From Candidatus Coatesiibacteriota bacterium (lineage in GTDB: Bacteria; B130-G9): a DNA stretch of 14,064 bases. Both the position numbers and the translations under genes were made by a program. The notes under the pieces are model-generated. The model was not told where the DNA came from and ran no database searches. It saw only the letters and a program-made list of their open reading frames with translations. Positions within the stretch are counted from its first letter, which is position 1. Each line of letters starts with the position of its first letter. Shown in pieces: positions 6,841 to 14,003 of this stretch. The DNA is taken from NCBI GenBank assembly GCA_016929465.1, contig JAFGIT010000103.1, positions 1 through 14,064 on the forward strand, read 5' to 3'.

Positions 6841-8565
6841 GTGACTGAAATCCAGCGGGAAATTCTCTATGCGGACAAGCCCCTATATGACCCCCAGCAC
6901 GATAGCCTGGGCTATGGCCCATTTGCGGAGCAGTCGGCCGACTCATTCTGCGGATGCCGACCGAGGGCATGGTGGTGGCCATTCGCGGCGATTGGGGATG
7001 GGCAAGTCCACCGTTTTGAATTTTGTGGAGCACTATCTCGGCCGGCCCCCGGATGGCAACACTCACCCCATTGTAGTTCGTTTCAATCCCTGGTGGTTTA
7101 CCGGCCGCGAGGATCTCATCCTGCAGTTCTTCGACAGCACCGCCCAGGGCCACCCTGGATTCGTATTTCGAGAAAAGACTTCTCCCCATATTCAGGGATA
7201 CCCCCAAGGAACTCTTTGATGAGGAGCGGCTTCGTTCGTTCTACTCAAGAGCCATTGGGCTTTTTGTGAAGACCCCGAGGGATGCCATCCGACTGGTCAA
7301 TTCGGTGGCGCTGCGCTATAGCGAAGTCGAAGGCGAGGTCAAATGTCCAGACTATGTAGCCATCAACGCGCTTAACGTTTTCTGCCCATTGGCTTATGAT
7401 GTAGTGGTCAATAACAAAGATAAATTCACATTCTTGGGGGAAGATGTGATAGAGCCGGGGGCCAGGATGGATGAGCTCAAGGGATTTCATGGAACTTGGT
7501 TTACCGAAATACCCAAGCGCGATAGAAGCCGAGTCAGAGCGCTCATCTCCGTTATGTTCCCTGCATTGGCTGGGATTATGGAGGCACTAGACAATGAGTC
7601 GGCTTAGATCATCAAGTGTCTTGCCAAATCTGGAAATCTCCAGTCCGGTGGGATTCGAAGCTTATTTCAGGCATGAGATACCGAGGGGGGGGCTCTCCCA
7701 TACCAATATCATGGCGAATCTTGCTATTGCAGACAGTCCCGAAGAGTTCGGGCGCAGATTACTCGACATGCATGATAAGGAACTGGCCGGTGGTGTAAAC
7801 ATGGCGACCGAGTTCTTTGCGCGTCTTGAAGACTATACAGGCGAGATCATACCCAAGAAGAACATTTCTTCCATCCTATCCGCCATTTTTGATGTTGGCG
7901 ACCAGCTATGGAGCGACGAAAGGCATCAGGGCAGAGCCGTCTTCTTCGGCGCATACACGTATATAATGCGGGTGGTCTATCAGCTGTCTCAAAGGCTTAG
8001 CGAGCAGGAGAGATTTGATGCTTTCAGTGCTGCTTTTGCCAAGGGAAGAGCACTTGCTACCATTTGTGGGGAGGCCAGATCGCTCGCCGGTGAACACGGC
8101 TTGAGCGAAGTTTTTAATCCCCCCTTGGAGGAAAAGCAGCTTACGATCGAGCATCTATATGAGATCCAGAGAATACTCCTCGAGCGCGTAAGAGCCGCAG
8201 CGGAAGATGGCTCTCTGCTTGATTCCCGAATGCCAGCCCCGCTCTACTTCTGGGATGAAGCGGAAGAGGGCGATGCTGTTCAGCATTGGGTGGCCGAATA
8301 TACGAGAGATGACAAGGGGCTGGTCGAGTTTCTCGAGACATTTCTGGTCTATTCAAGAGACATGGATGGCGAGAGGATAGAGCCACATATTCACCCGGAT
8401 TCGGTCCGGCAATTCATTGCACTTGGGGAAATAATCGACCGAGCTAGAAGGCTTGCAGACGCAGATTGGCTCTCCGATACGCAGCGTGATGCAGTCAGTC
8501 AATTCGTAAGGGAATTCGACACGCATAGGTCGGATACTGCTCCAGATGCACCTGAGGATGCTTAG
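6841..8565 (+). pseudogene. KAP-family P-loop NTPase, broken by frame changes and an internal deletion
   Basis: Pieces of one KAP NTPase lie in order but in changing frames. GTG 6841 (GAGG five bases upstream) encodes the N-terminus with DKPLYDPQHDSLGYGPFAEQ. Near 6943 the match moves to another frame (RMPTEGMVVAIRGDWG), and near 6997 to a third (MGKSTVLNFVEHYL, then FNPWWFTGREDLILQFF). Joined, these give a Walker A motif, GDWGMGKST, followed by the family's NPWWF/GRED signature. Each break is equivalent to one missing base; the second is in a GGGG run. Near 7150-7165 the match jumps to LDSYFEKRLLPIF...TPRDAIRLVNSV in another frame, so the middle of the domain with Walker B is absent (family knowledge suggests well over 100 residues). 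A last frame change near 7594-7607 leads to a 323-codon C-terminal segment ending at 8565. KAP NTPases are membrane-associated or signalling ATPases often found in mobile or defence contexts. As it stands no ATPase can be made. Confidence 0.85.
7594..8565 (+). CDS. C-terminal fragment of the KAP NTPase, possibly still translated
   Basis: This 323-residue frame is the last piece of the broken KAP gene (GFEAYFRHEIPRGGLS... LEDYTGEIIPKKNISSILSAIFDVGDQL... SEQERFDAFSAAFAKGRAL). It is all-helical in character and contains no nucleotide-binding motif. It overlaps the preceding KAP piece by 14 bp. The ATG at 7594 has GGAGG (7580-7584) nine bases upstream, so it could be made as a separate product even though the full enzyme cannot. 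Its open length across 324 codons with no further lesion suggests either recent decay or retained translation. More probably it is just remnant. Confidence 0.5.
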   Translation: MSRLRSSSVLPNLEISSPVGFEAYFRHEIPRGGLSHTNIMANLAIADSPEEFGRRLLDMHDKELAGGVNMATEFFARLEDYTGEIIPKKNISSILSAIFDVGDQLWSDERHQGRAVFFGAYTYIMRVVYQLSQRLSEQERFDAFSAAFAKGRALATICGEARSLAGEHGLSEVFNPPLEEKQLTIEHLYEIQRILLERVRAAAEDGSLLDSRMPAPLYFWDEAEEGDAVQHWVAEYTRDDKGLVEFLETFLVYSRDMDGERIEPHIHPDSVRQFIALGEIIDRARRLADADWLSDTQRDAVSQFVREFDTHRSDTAPDAPEDA

Positions 8566-8893
8566 GATACGATGCACTGAATTAAGAGCCCGGTAACCAG
8601 CCGAGCGGCTAGATTCCCAGGCAAGATCGTTATCTAGTCCGCATTGATTGTCGTTAGGCTTTAGGGACCTATCCAGGCTCATCGACAGCATGGGAGACTT
8701 CTTCGTTCCTCATTTCGTTTTTCCCCCGACGCTTTCGACCGGTCAGGACTTTTCGAATGAAGTCTCGGCTGGGCGATAATTATGCCAGCTGATCGCACCA
8801 TCAGGCAGCCTCGGCCTTGCACTGTCAGGATGGAACCTGTATCCTTTATAAGCGTAATTTGATGAACAATATTTGACCGAGGAGATACTCCAG
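8566..8893 (+). other. Intergenic region upstream of the HD-ddl operon
   Basis: This 328-bp stretch has no credible gene on either strand. It holds only a small weak inverted repeat (AGCC/GGCT, 8599-8610) without a T-run, so no good terminator for the KAP remnant, and a possible promoter close to its right end. It may contain residual sequence from the decayed block. Confidence 0.4.
8817..8845 (+). promoter_or_regulatory. Possible promoter of the HD-ddl-MNT-HEPN operon
   Basis: TTGCAC (8817-8822) and TATCCT (8840-8845) are separated by 17 bp and lie 49 bp before the HD gene start. The -10 box matches consensus at four of six positions and the -35 at three. An AT-rich stretch follows. The location is right but the match is modest. 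Confidence 0.3.
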
Positions 8894-9433
8894 ATGTCAA
8901 TTCGTGAAGATTTGATTAATGTGATTCCGGAGATTGGCCTGCTAGAGAACGAGTCGCTGAGGGAGAAGACCGTCACTGCCTGGCAGATGGCCTTGGATGC
9001 TGCCGGAATCCAACCCGAAGCTCTCAATGAGATGCCTTTCTCTTTATTGGCAAGGCGCTGTGGAATAAGTCTCGCCGAACACATCAGAACGGTAACGAGG
9101 TCTGCAATGGCACTCGCTGATGAGATGTCGGCAGGCTACGGAAATCGCGCCAAACTGGACCGCGACATCGTGATTGCGGGTGGAATCGTCCACGACATTG
9201 GGAAGGTCATGGAATATGAGCAGGGCGGCGAAGGTTACCAGAAGAGCTATTACGGGAAGATGCTCCGGCATCCCTTCTCGGGAGTCTGGATATGCGAAAA
9301 GGCAGGCCTTCCTGTTGAGATACTGCACATAGTCGCAGTTCACTCGAAGGAGGGGGATGGCGGCCATCGCAGCCTGGAAGCTTCCATCATTTTCCATTGC
9401 GATTTTGCCAATTTCGAATCATTCAGGGATTGA
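8894..9433 (+). CDS. HD-domain phosphohydrolase
   Basis: A 179-residue soluble protein. The ATG at 8894 is chosen because GAGGAG (8879-8884) lies nine bases upstream; the in-frame upstream TTG at 8873 would place that site inside the gene. The HD metal-site residues are all present in order: His63 (EHIRTV), His100-Asp101 (VHDIGK), His126 (RHPFSG), His145 and His150 (HIVAVHSKEG), and Asp170 (HCDF). This pattern suits a two-metal phosphohydrolase acting on nucleotides or phosphoesters. The first 60 residues are helical without a recognisable domain. No membrane segment or signal peptide is seen, so it is cytoplasmic. It is the first gene of a compact operon and ends nine bases before ddl. The substrate cannot be deduced; a role linked to cell-wall precursors or nucleotide signalling is only a guess from the neighbours. 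Confidence 0.85.
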   Translation: MSIREDLINVIPEIGLLENESLREKTVTAWQMALDAAGIQPEALNEMPFSLLARRCGISLAEHIRTVTRSAMALADEMSAGYGNRAKLDRDIVIAGGIVHDIGKVMEYEQGGEGYQKSYYGKMLRHPFSGVWICEKAGLPVEILHIVAVHSKEGDGGHRSLEASIIFHCDFANFESFRD

Positions 9434-9442
9434 TCAAGGACT

Positions 9443-10558
9443 ATGAAGAGACTCCGAGCAGCAGTTATTCTGGGGGGGCGGTCCGTAGAGCATGAGGTCT
9501 CGATCGTTTCGGCCAAATCGTTCGTTGGCGCGATGGACAAGAGCAAGTATGAGCCAGTTCTCATCGGCATTGACGGCGCCGGAAAGTGGCACCTTCTCGG
9601 CGGCGATTTCGACGCAGTGGATGAGCGGGTGCATCCTGATTCCGGCAGTGCACTCCGACTTCTATCCGATATGCCCCTTTTGCCTTCGTCGTCCGGTCCC
9701 GCCGAAAAGGAGACCGAGGAGTCCGCGATCGGGCAAATCGATGTCGTCGTTCCGATGGTTCACGGCAGCTTCGGCGAGGACGGGTGTATTCAAGGCCTTT
9801 GCGAGCTGTTGAATCTGCCCTATGTGGGAGCGGGCGTGCTCGGATCAGCGCTCGGCATGGACAAGATCACAACCAAGCGTCTGTTCAAAGCAGAAGGCTT
9901 TCCAGTGGCGAAGTTCATCTCAGTCGAAAAATGGGAGTGGCTGCAACAGCCCAAGCGGCTAAAGAGCCGAATCGGAGCGAGAATAGGGTACCCTTGCTTC
10001 GTGAAGCCGTCGAATTCAGGCTCCAGCGTCGGGATAACCAAGGTGCATGAGGCAAAGGAACTGGAGAGCGCTCTTGATTCCGCCGCAGAGCACGACCGTA
10101 GAATAATAGTTGAAGAGGCGATCGACGCAAGGGAGCTCGAATGCAGCGTTCTTGGCAATGACGAGCCGGTTGCCTCCGTCGTGGGTGAAATCATCCCCTG
10201 CAATGAATTCTACGATTACGACGCCAAGTACATCGATGAATCATCTGAGCTGGTTATACCCGCGAAGATATCGCAGCAGATCTCGCACAACATCCGGAAT
10301 TGCGCTGTCCGCGCATTCAAATTGCTCGATATCAGCGGGATGGCTCGCGTAGACTTCCTCATGGATAGGTCAACCAAGCGAGTCTATCTTAATGAGCTGA
10401 ATACGATACCGGGCTTCACCAGCATAAGCATGTACCCAAAACTATGGGAAGCATCGGGCGTCCCGTATTCCGAGCTAATCGACAAGCTGATCGAGCTTGC
10501 CTTCGAACGTCACAAGGAAAAGTCCATGAGGCGCTTCGACTATGGAGGGAGCGTGTGA
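9443..10558 (+). CDS. ddl: D-alanine--D-alanine ligase
   Basis: A 371-residue ATP-grasp ligase that joins two D-alanines for the peptidoglycan precursor in the cytoplasm. Recognisable motifs are GGRSVEHEVS (Glu16 of the first D-Ala site), VHGSFGEDG, KPSNSGSSVG (phosphate-binding loop), EEAIDARELECSV, FYDYDAKY (Tyr257 and following, omega loop), and RVDFLMD ... LNELNTIPG (metal ligands Glu318 and Asn320). The tyrosine-containing omega loop is that of D-Ala-D-Ala enzymes rather than D-Ala-D-Lac vancomycin-resistance ligases. It is longer than E. coli DdlB (about 306) and nearer the DdlA/VanA size. The ATG at 9443 has AAGGA only two bases upstream, unusually close, but fits the family N-terminus. 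It is not beside mur genes; it follows the HD gene and overlaps the nucleotidyltransferase gene by four bases (GTGA). Confidence 0.95.
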   Translation: MKRLRAAVILGGRSVEHEVSIVSAKSFVGAMDKSKYEPVLIGIDGAGKWHLLGGDFDAVDERVHPDSGSALRLLSDMPLLPSSSGPAEKETEESAIGQIDVVVPMVHGSFGEDGCIQGLCELLNLPYVGAGVLGSALGMDKITTKRLFKAEGFPVAKFISVEKWEWLQQPKRLKSRIGARIGYPCFVKPSNSGSSVGITKVHEAKELESALDSAAEHDRRIIVEEAIDARELECSVLGNDEPVASVVGEIIPCNEFYDYDAKYIDESSELVIPAKISQQISHNIRNCAVRAFKLLDISGMARVDFLMDRSTKRVYLNELNTIPGFTSISMYPKLWEASGVPYSELIDKLIELAFERHKEKSMRRFDYGGSV

Positions 10559-10902
10559 ATCGGCGAGAAAAGGTGGACTCGAAGTATGTTCCTGAGTTGA
10601 TCACGGGCATCGTAGAGAGACTTACGGCGGCGTATAGGCCACAAAAGGTGATACTTTTTGGCTCTTACGCGCGGGGAGACGCGCGCGCGGATAGCGACAT
10701 CGACATTTTCATAATCAAGGATACAAAGGAGCGCATGATTGACCGCTGCATAGAGGTGCGGCGGCTTCTCTCCGATCCGGACCGCCTGATCGGCCTCGAG
10801 ATCATGGTCTTTACGCCTGATGAAGTTTCGCAGCGTCTCGAGGTGGGGGATCAATTCGTGCGTGAAGTCCTTCAGGAAGGGAAAATCCTCTATGCCTCTT
10901 AG
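10555..10902 (+). CDS. MNT-type minimal nucleotidyltransferase (putative antitoxin of an MNT/HEPN pair)
   Basis: A 115-residue nucleotidyltransferase of the Pol-beta superfamily. The GTG at 10555 is chosen because GGAGGG (10544-10549) is well placed upstream and the codon forms a GTGA overlap with the ddl stop. The frame is open further upstream but only as an alternative reading of ddl. The catalytic signature GSYARGDARADSDID fits GS-x10-D-x-D, so it looks intact. In MNT/HEPN (MntA/HepT-like) modules the small nucleotidyltransferase neutralises the HEPN partner by adding nucleotide to it. The HEPN gene follows with an 11-bp overlap, the classical arrangement, but it is damaged here. Alternatively it may act on another target. 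Confidence 0.9.
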   Translation: MNRREKVDSKYVPELITGIVERLTAAYRPQKVILFGSYARGDARADSDIDIFIIKDTKERMIDRCIEVRRLLSDPDRLIGLEIMVFTPDEVSQRLEVGDQFVREVLQEGKILYAS

Positions 10903-11261
10903 GGATTCGCTGTATCCGGATGATTGGCCTCGTATCGCCCAGAAAGACTTCCAGCGTGTGAACCATTTGCTGGACGTTGATGATCCTGAAGCAGCCGGCT
11001 TCTACCTTCAGCAGGCGAGTGCACGATTTGGAGGTCCTTTTGAACGAGGCAATAGTCTTTGAGAAGGGCCTCGAGCGCTTCCGAGAGATCTGCCAGAGAA
11101 TCACTCAGTATTATATGCTGGATAGATATCCGTTCATTCTGCAGGCCGCCTTGAATCAAGATGATGTCCGGGATTCTCTGCAGGATGTCACTGCCTTGGT
11201 GGAGGCCGTCGAAGCAATGCTCGCAGATGCTCGCATTTGTAGGACTGACAAGCCAGATTAG
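10892..11261 (+). pseudogene. HEPN-domain protein, disrupted by a small internal deletion and frame change
   Basis: The ATG at 10892 overlaps the MNT gene and encodes MPLRDSLYPDDWPRIAQKDF...AAGFYLQQA, the first two helices of a HEPN domain. Just after QQA (about 11025) the frame ends in unrelated sequence and terminates at 11060-11062. From about 11023 another frame continues with RVHDLEVLLNEAIVFEKGL...RITQYYMLDRYPF and closes at 11261. In intact HEPN proteins about twenty residues (the EKxLKAxL helix) separate QQA from the HDL motif; these are missing. The likely event is a deletion of roughly 60 bp not divisible by three. Reconstructed length (about 140 residues) fits the family. AGGAAGG about 11 bases before the ATG is a usable binding site, so a 56-residue truncated peptide may be made. 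HEPN proteins are often RNases in toxin-antitoxin and defence modules. Confidence 0.78.
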
Positions 11262-11282
11262 GCCGAACACTGGGTCTCTGAC

Positions 11283-11306
11283 ATCATGAATTCACCGTGT
11301 CATGAT
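11283..11306. promoter_or_regulatory. Inverted repeat upstream of the methyltransferase gene
   Basis: ATCATGA (11283-11289) and TCATGAT (11300-11306) form a perfect 7-bp inverted repeat with a 10-base spacer, about 60 bp before the methyltransferase start and 22 bp after the HEPN remnant. It could be an operator or a weak hairpin. No T-run follows, so it is not a terminator. Confidence 0.3.
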
Positions 11307-11365
11307 ACCAATACCACAGCCGCCCTCGAGTGTGCTGATGGATTCACCTTGAGTTCGCCGAAGAT

Positions 11366-12343
11366 ATGGGACCGCCTGTGAATAGGCTGTATCTCGGGGA
11401 TAACCTGGCTATCCTGAGAAGCCAGACCCCTGACGCCTCAGTTGATCTCATCTACCTCGATCCGCCATTCAATAGCGGGAAGGCATACAGGATCAGCCCT
11501 GAGGAAGGAGATATGGCGGTGGGAATAGCGGCATTCAGGGATACTTGGAAGTGGGATGATGCGGCAAAGTCGATCTTCCGCGAACTAATCGACTCCGGAC
11601 CGGAGAAGGTCGTGAAGTCGCTGCAGGCCTTCCGCGACATCCTCGGCGAATGCGGCATGATGGCCTATATAACGTTTGTTGCCCCACGTCTGATAGAACT
11701 GCGCCGCGTCCTCAGATCCACCGGTTCTATCTATCTTCACTGCGATCCGATCGCAAGCCACTATCTCAAGCTGCTGATGGACTCCGTATTTGACAGAAAG
11801 AACTTCCTGAATGAGATAGTCTGGTCCTACGACGCCGGGGGGAGAAGCAAGCGTCGCTTTGGCAGAAAGCACGACGTGATACTCCTCTACGCGCGCTCGA
11901 AAGATTACTACTTCGACGGCGACGCAGTCAGGATTGAAATGAAGGCGGGGAAGAGCAGCTTTGGCGGCCGGCTCTGCGTGGATGATACTGGCAGAAAATT
12001 CCGCGAGGTTTGGGGCACCGGCAGGAAGAAGCTCTATAGATACTACCTGGATGCGGGGAAGATCCCAGAGGACGTATGGCACATCCCCTCAATCCAATCT
12101 CAGGATGGCGAGCGCGTTGGATATCCGACTCAGAAACCAGAAGCGCTGCTTTCGCGGATCATCGAAGCAAGCAGCAAGCCCGGTGACACAGTTCTCGATC
12201 CCTTTTGCGGGTCGGGCACGACCTTGGTCGTTGCGGAGAGATTGAAGAGGAACTGGATAGGGATCGACACCTCCGAGCATGCAATCGCTCTCGCGAGAGA
12301 CCGCATCGAGAGAGAATTCGGGGCGACTCGCACCCGGAATTGA
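11366..12343 (+). CDS. Beta-class DNA methyltransferase (N6-adenine or N4-cytosine), solitary
   Basis: A 325-residue S-adenosylmethionine-dependent DNA methyltransferase. The catalytic motif IV, LDPPFNS, is near the N-terminus (Asp32-Phe35). Motif X-like PTQKPEALLSRII and the SAM-binding motif I, DPFCGSGTT (278-286), are at the C-terminus. That order is the beta class (IV, target recognition, X, I), found in CcrM-like and Mod-like enzymes that usually make N6-methyladenine, less often N4-methylcytosine. The central part (about 120-240), rich in Lys and Arg, is the likely target-recognition region. The ATG at 11366 has only a weak site (GAAGAT); a GTG at 11378 (VNRLYLGDN) is a possible alternative start. 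No restriction endonuclease gene lies on either side, so it is an orphan in this window. The recognition sequence cannot be read from the protein. Confidence 0.92.
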   Translation: MGPPVNRLYLGDNLAILRSQTPDASVDLIYLDPPFNSGKAYRISPEEGDMAVGIAAFRDTWKWDDAAKSIFRELIDSGPEKVVKSLQAFRDILGECGMMAYITFVAPRLIELRRVLRSTGSIYLHCDPIASHYLKLLMDSVFDRKNFLNEIVWSYDAGGRSKRRFGRKHDVILLYARSKDYYFDGDAVRIEMKAGKSSFGGRLCVDDTGRKFREVWGTGRKKLYRYYLDAGKIPEDVWHIPSIQSQDGERVGYPTQKPEALLSRIIEASSKPGDTVLDPFCGSGTTLVVAERLKRNWIGIDTSEHAIALARDRIEREFGATRTRN

Positions 12344-12416
12344 TGGATTACTCCGGGCACCGCTCCGTCTGTCAGAGGCCGCTTCCAGACAAGCCGGAAT
12401 AGCGACCCAGCGCGGC

Positions 12417-13946
12417 TCATTCCCTAACCATATTCCCGACGTTAAGGACAAAATCGGGATCGAGGATCCTCTTTACCGCACTTATATCAGCAAGCCCCCG
12501 TTCCCCATACATGAGCTGCAGGTAAGGGACATCCCTTCCGTCTATCTCGATAGACTTCTTGCCCACTCCGTGCTCGGCGGAGATCGTCCCCCCAAACGCG
12601 ACCACTTTCTTCGCCAGCCCCAAATATAGGCCCTTGGCAAAGGCCATCTCTGGCCCATTGGCCGCTATGAAGTTGAAGTGCAGATGATAGTCGCCGAGAT
12701 GACCGAAGAGCACCGTATGGACACCCGGCCTGGGGAATTTCGCCGCGAATGCCTCGTCTGCCTCCCTATAGGCCACCATCATCTCAGGGAAATGTGCCGC
12801 TGGGACAGCGAAGTCTGTCGCCAATTTGTGGCTGTCATGCTGTCTAAGATAGCTATTGACCGATTCGGGCAGGGAGTGCCGAAACTCCTTGAAATCCGAC
12901 GGCGGCCCCGACCAGTCATCGATCACCGAATGAGCCTCGCAGGACTCGAATATCTTGTCGATCGTGCTCTCCCGGTCTCCCAACGCCTCGACCATCACAG
13001 CCGCACGGAAGCTCTCCTTGATGCGAGTTTCCTTCTCGCGCATAAAGGCCAGGGAGTTGGCATCGAAATGCTCTATCGCGATGATTCCTTCTTCGCGAAG
13101 AACTCTGAGGTCATCAGCGTAGCCGAGTGCATCAGCCTCGGAACCAAAAAAGGCCACATCGGTGATGAGTTCGCTCGGCCTCGGGGCCAGCTTGATCTCT
13201 ATCTCCGAGATGATGCCGAGTATCCCCTCGCTGCCTATAAAGAGGTCGATTAGGTCCATGCCGGGAGATGCATAGAGACCGGCGGCGTTCTTCACCTGTG
13301 GCATCGAATAGGAGGGCAGAGGTACATCGTATGTCTGACCGGAAGCCGTCCCGAATCTGATGTGGCCGTCATCGGACGCTCGAATCTTGCCTCTTCTCAT
13401 CCTGATTGAATCACCATTCGCGAGCACCACCATGAGCGCCCTGATCCAGTCCCTGGTAGGGCCATAATAGAATGTCCGTGCACCGGATGCATTTGTCGCC
13501 ACGGTGCTCCCGATCTGGGCACTCGATTCGGTTGGATCCGGCGGATAGAATACATCTTGGGGGAGCATCTCTGACAGCATGTCCAGTGTTATTCCAGGAG
13601 GCACAATCGCCGCGCTTCTGTCCTGGGAGACCAATATCATCGCCCGGCCGGCAGGATATTCCGCTTTGATCATATCCCAGCCCTCACGGGGGGCCGCGCA
13701 CAGCATACGCTCCATGGATATTATCGATCCGCCACAAAGAGGCACCCGCGACCCTGTCACCCCGGTCCCAGCACCAGACATGGTGCAATTCGAGGTTCCC
13801 CCATAGTCGCCTCGGAGTATCGATGTCAAATCAATATGATTTTCGGGATAAAAGACCCTCGAGACACAGTCCGGGCTCGCTTTCAGTGCATTGCTCTCGT
13901 CACTTAGGTAAGGCTCTATCGCTGATTTGTCTTCTATGACTCTCAT
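12417..13946 (-). CDS. FAD-linked 2-hydroxyacid dehydrogenase (GlcD / D-lactate dehydrogenase type)
   Basis: A 509-residue flavoprotein of the FAD-binding type 4 plus C-terminal oxidase family. The FAD domain covers about residues 25-255: SGAGTGVTGSRVP (57-69), PPDPTESSAQIGSTVATNASG (split across 135-154), YGPTRDWI (161-168), and FIGSEGILGII (236-246). The C-terminal substrate domain has HLGDYHLHFN (His416, His423) and ISAEHGVGK (Glu458, His459), in the spacing used for the metal site of D-2-hydroxyglutarate and D-lactate dehydrogenases. The expected reaction is oxidation of a D-2-hydroxyacid to the 2-oxoacid with electrons passed to another carrier; the substrate cannot be fixed from sequence. 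No signal peptide is seen. The ATG at 13946 has only a poor ribosome binding site. No GlcE or iron-sulphur GlcF partner lies downstream. It converges on the methyltransferase gene, leaving a 73-bp gap with a weak fold and no clear terminator. Confidence 0.92.
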   Translation of the reverse strand: MRVIEDKSAIEPYLSDESNALKASPDCVSRVFYPENHIDLTSILRGDYGGTSNCTMSGAGTGVTGSRVPLCGGSIISMERMLCAAPREGWDMIKAEYPAGRAMILVSQDRSAAIVPPGITLDMLSEMLPQDVFYPPDPTESSAQIGSTVATNASGARTFYYGPTRDWIRALMVVLANGDSIRMRRGKIRASDDGHIRFGTASGQTYDVPLPSYSMPQVKNAAGLYASPGMDLIDLFIGSEGILGIISEIEIKLAPRPSELITDVAFFGSEADALGYADDLRVLREEGIIAIEHFDANSLAFMREKETRIKESFRAAVMVEALGDRESTIDKIFESCEAHSVIDDWSGPPSDFKEFRHSLPESVNSYLRQHDSHKLATDFAVPAAHFPEMMVAYREADEAFAAKFPRPGVHTVLFGHLGDYHLHFNFIAANGPEMAFAKGLYLGLAKKVVAFGGTISAEHGVGKKSIEIDGRDVPYLQLMYGERGLADISAVKRILDPDFVLNVGNMVRE

Positions 13947-14003
13947 TTGGCTGCTTCAATCGTGGATATAAAGGGCGTTGAATTGAACTCCCGTGCGCCG
14001 GGG

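Noticed and set aside
6841-8565. Programmed ribosomal frameshifting to make a full KAP protein
   Set aside because: There are at least four changes in both directions and a missing Walker B region. No slippery heptamer with downstream structure was recognised, so mutation is simpler.
9443-10558. Vancomycin-resistance type D-Ala-D-Lac ligase
   Set aside because: The omega loop reads FYDYDAKY with the tyrosine typical of D-Ala-D-Ala ligases, and no vanH, vanX or two-component genes are nearby.
12344-12416. Possible bidirectional terminator between the convergent methyltransferase and dehydrogenase genes
   Set aside because: Short nested stems (TCCGG/CCGGA and GTCTG/CAGAC) exist, but loops are large and no T-run follows on either strand.
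12678-13253. Plus-strand 191-codon open frame
   Set aside because: It is the complement of the well-supported FAD dehydrogenase, with no ribosome binding site or recognisable domain.
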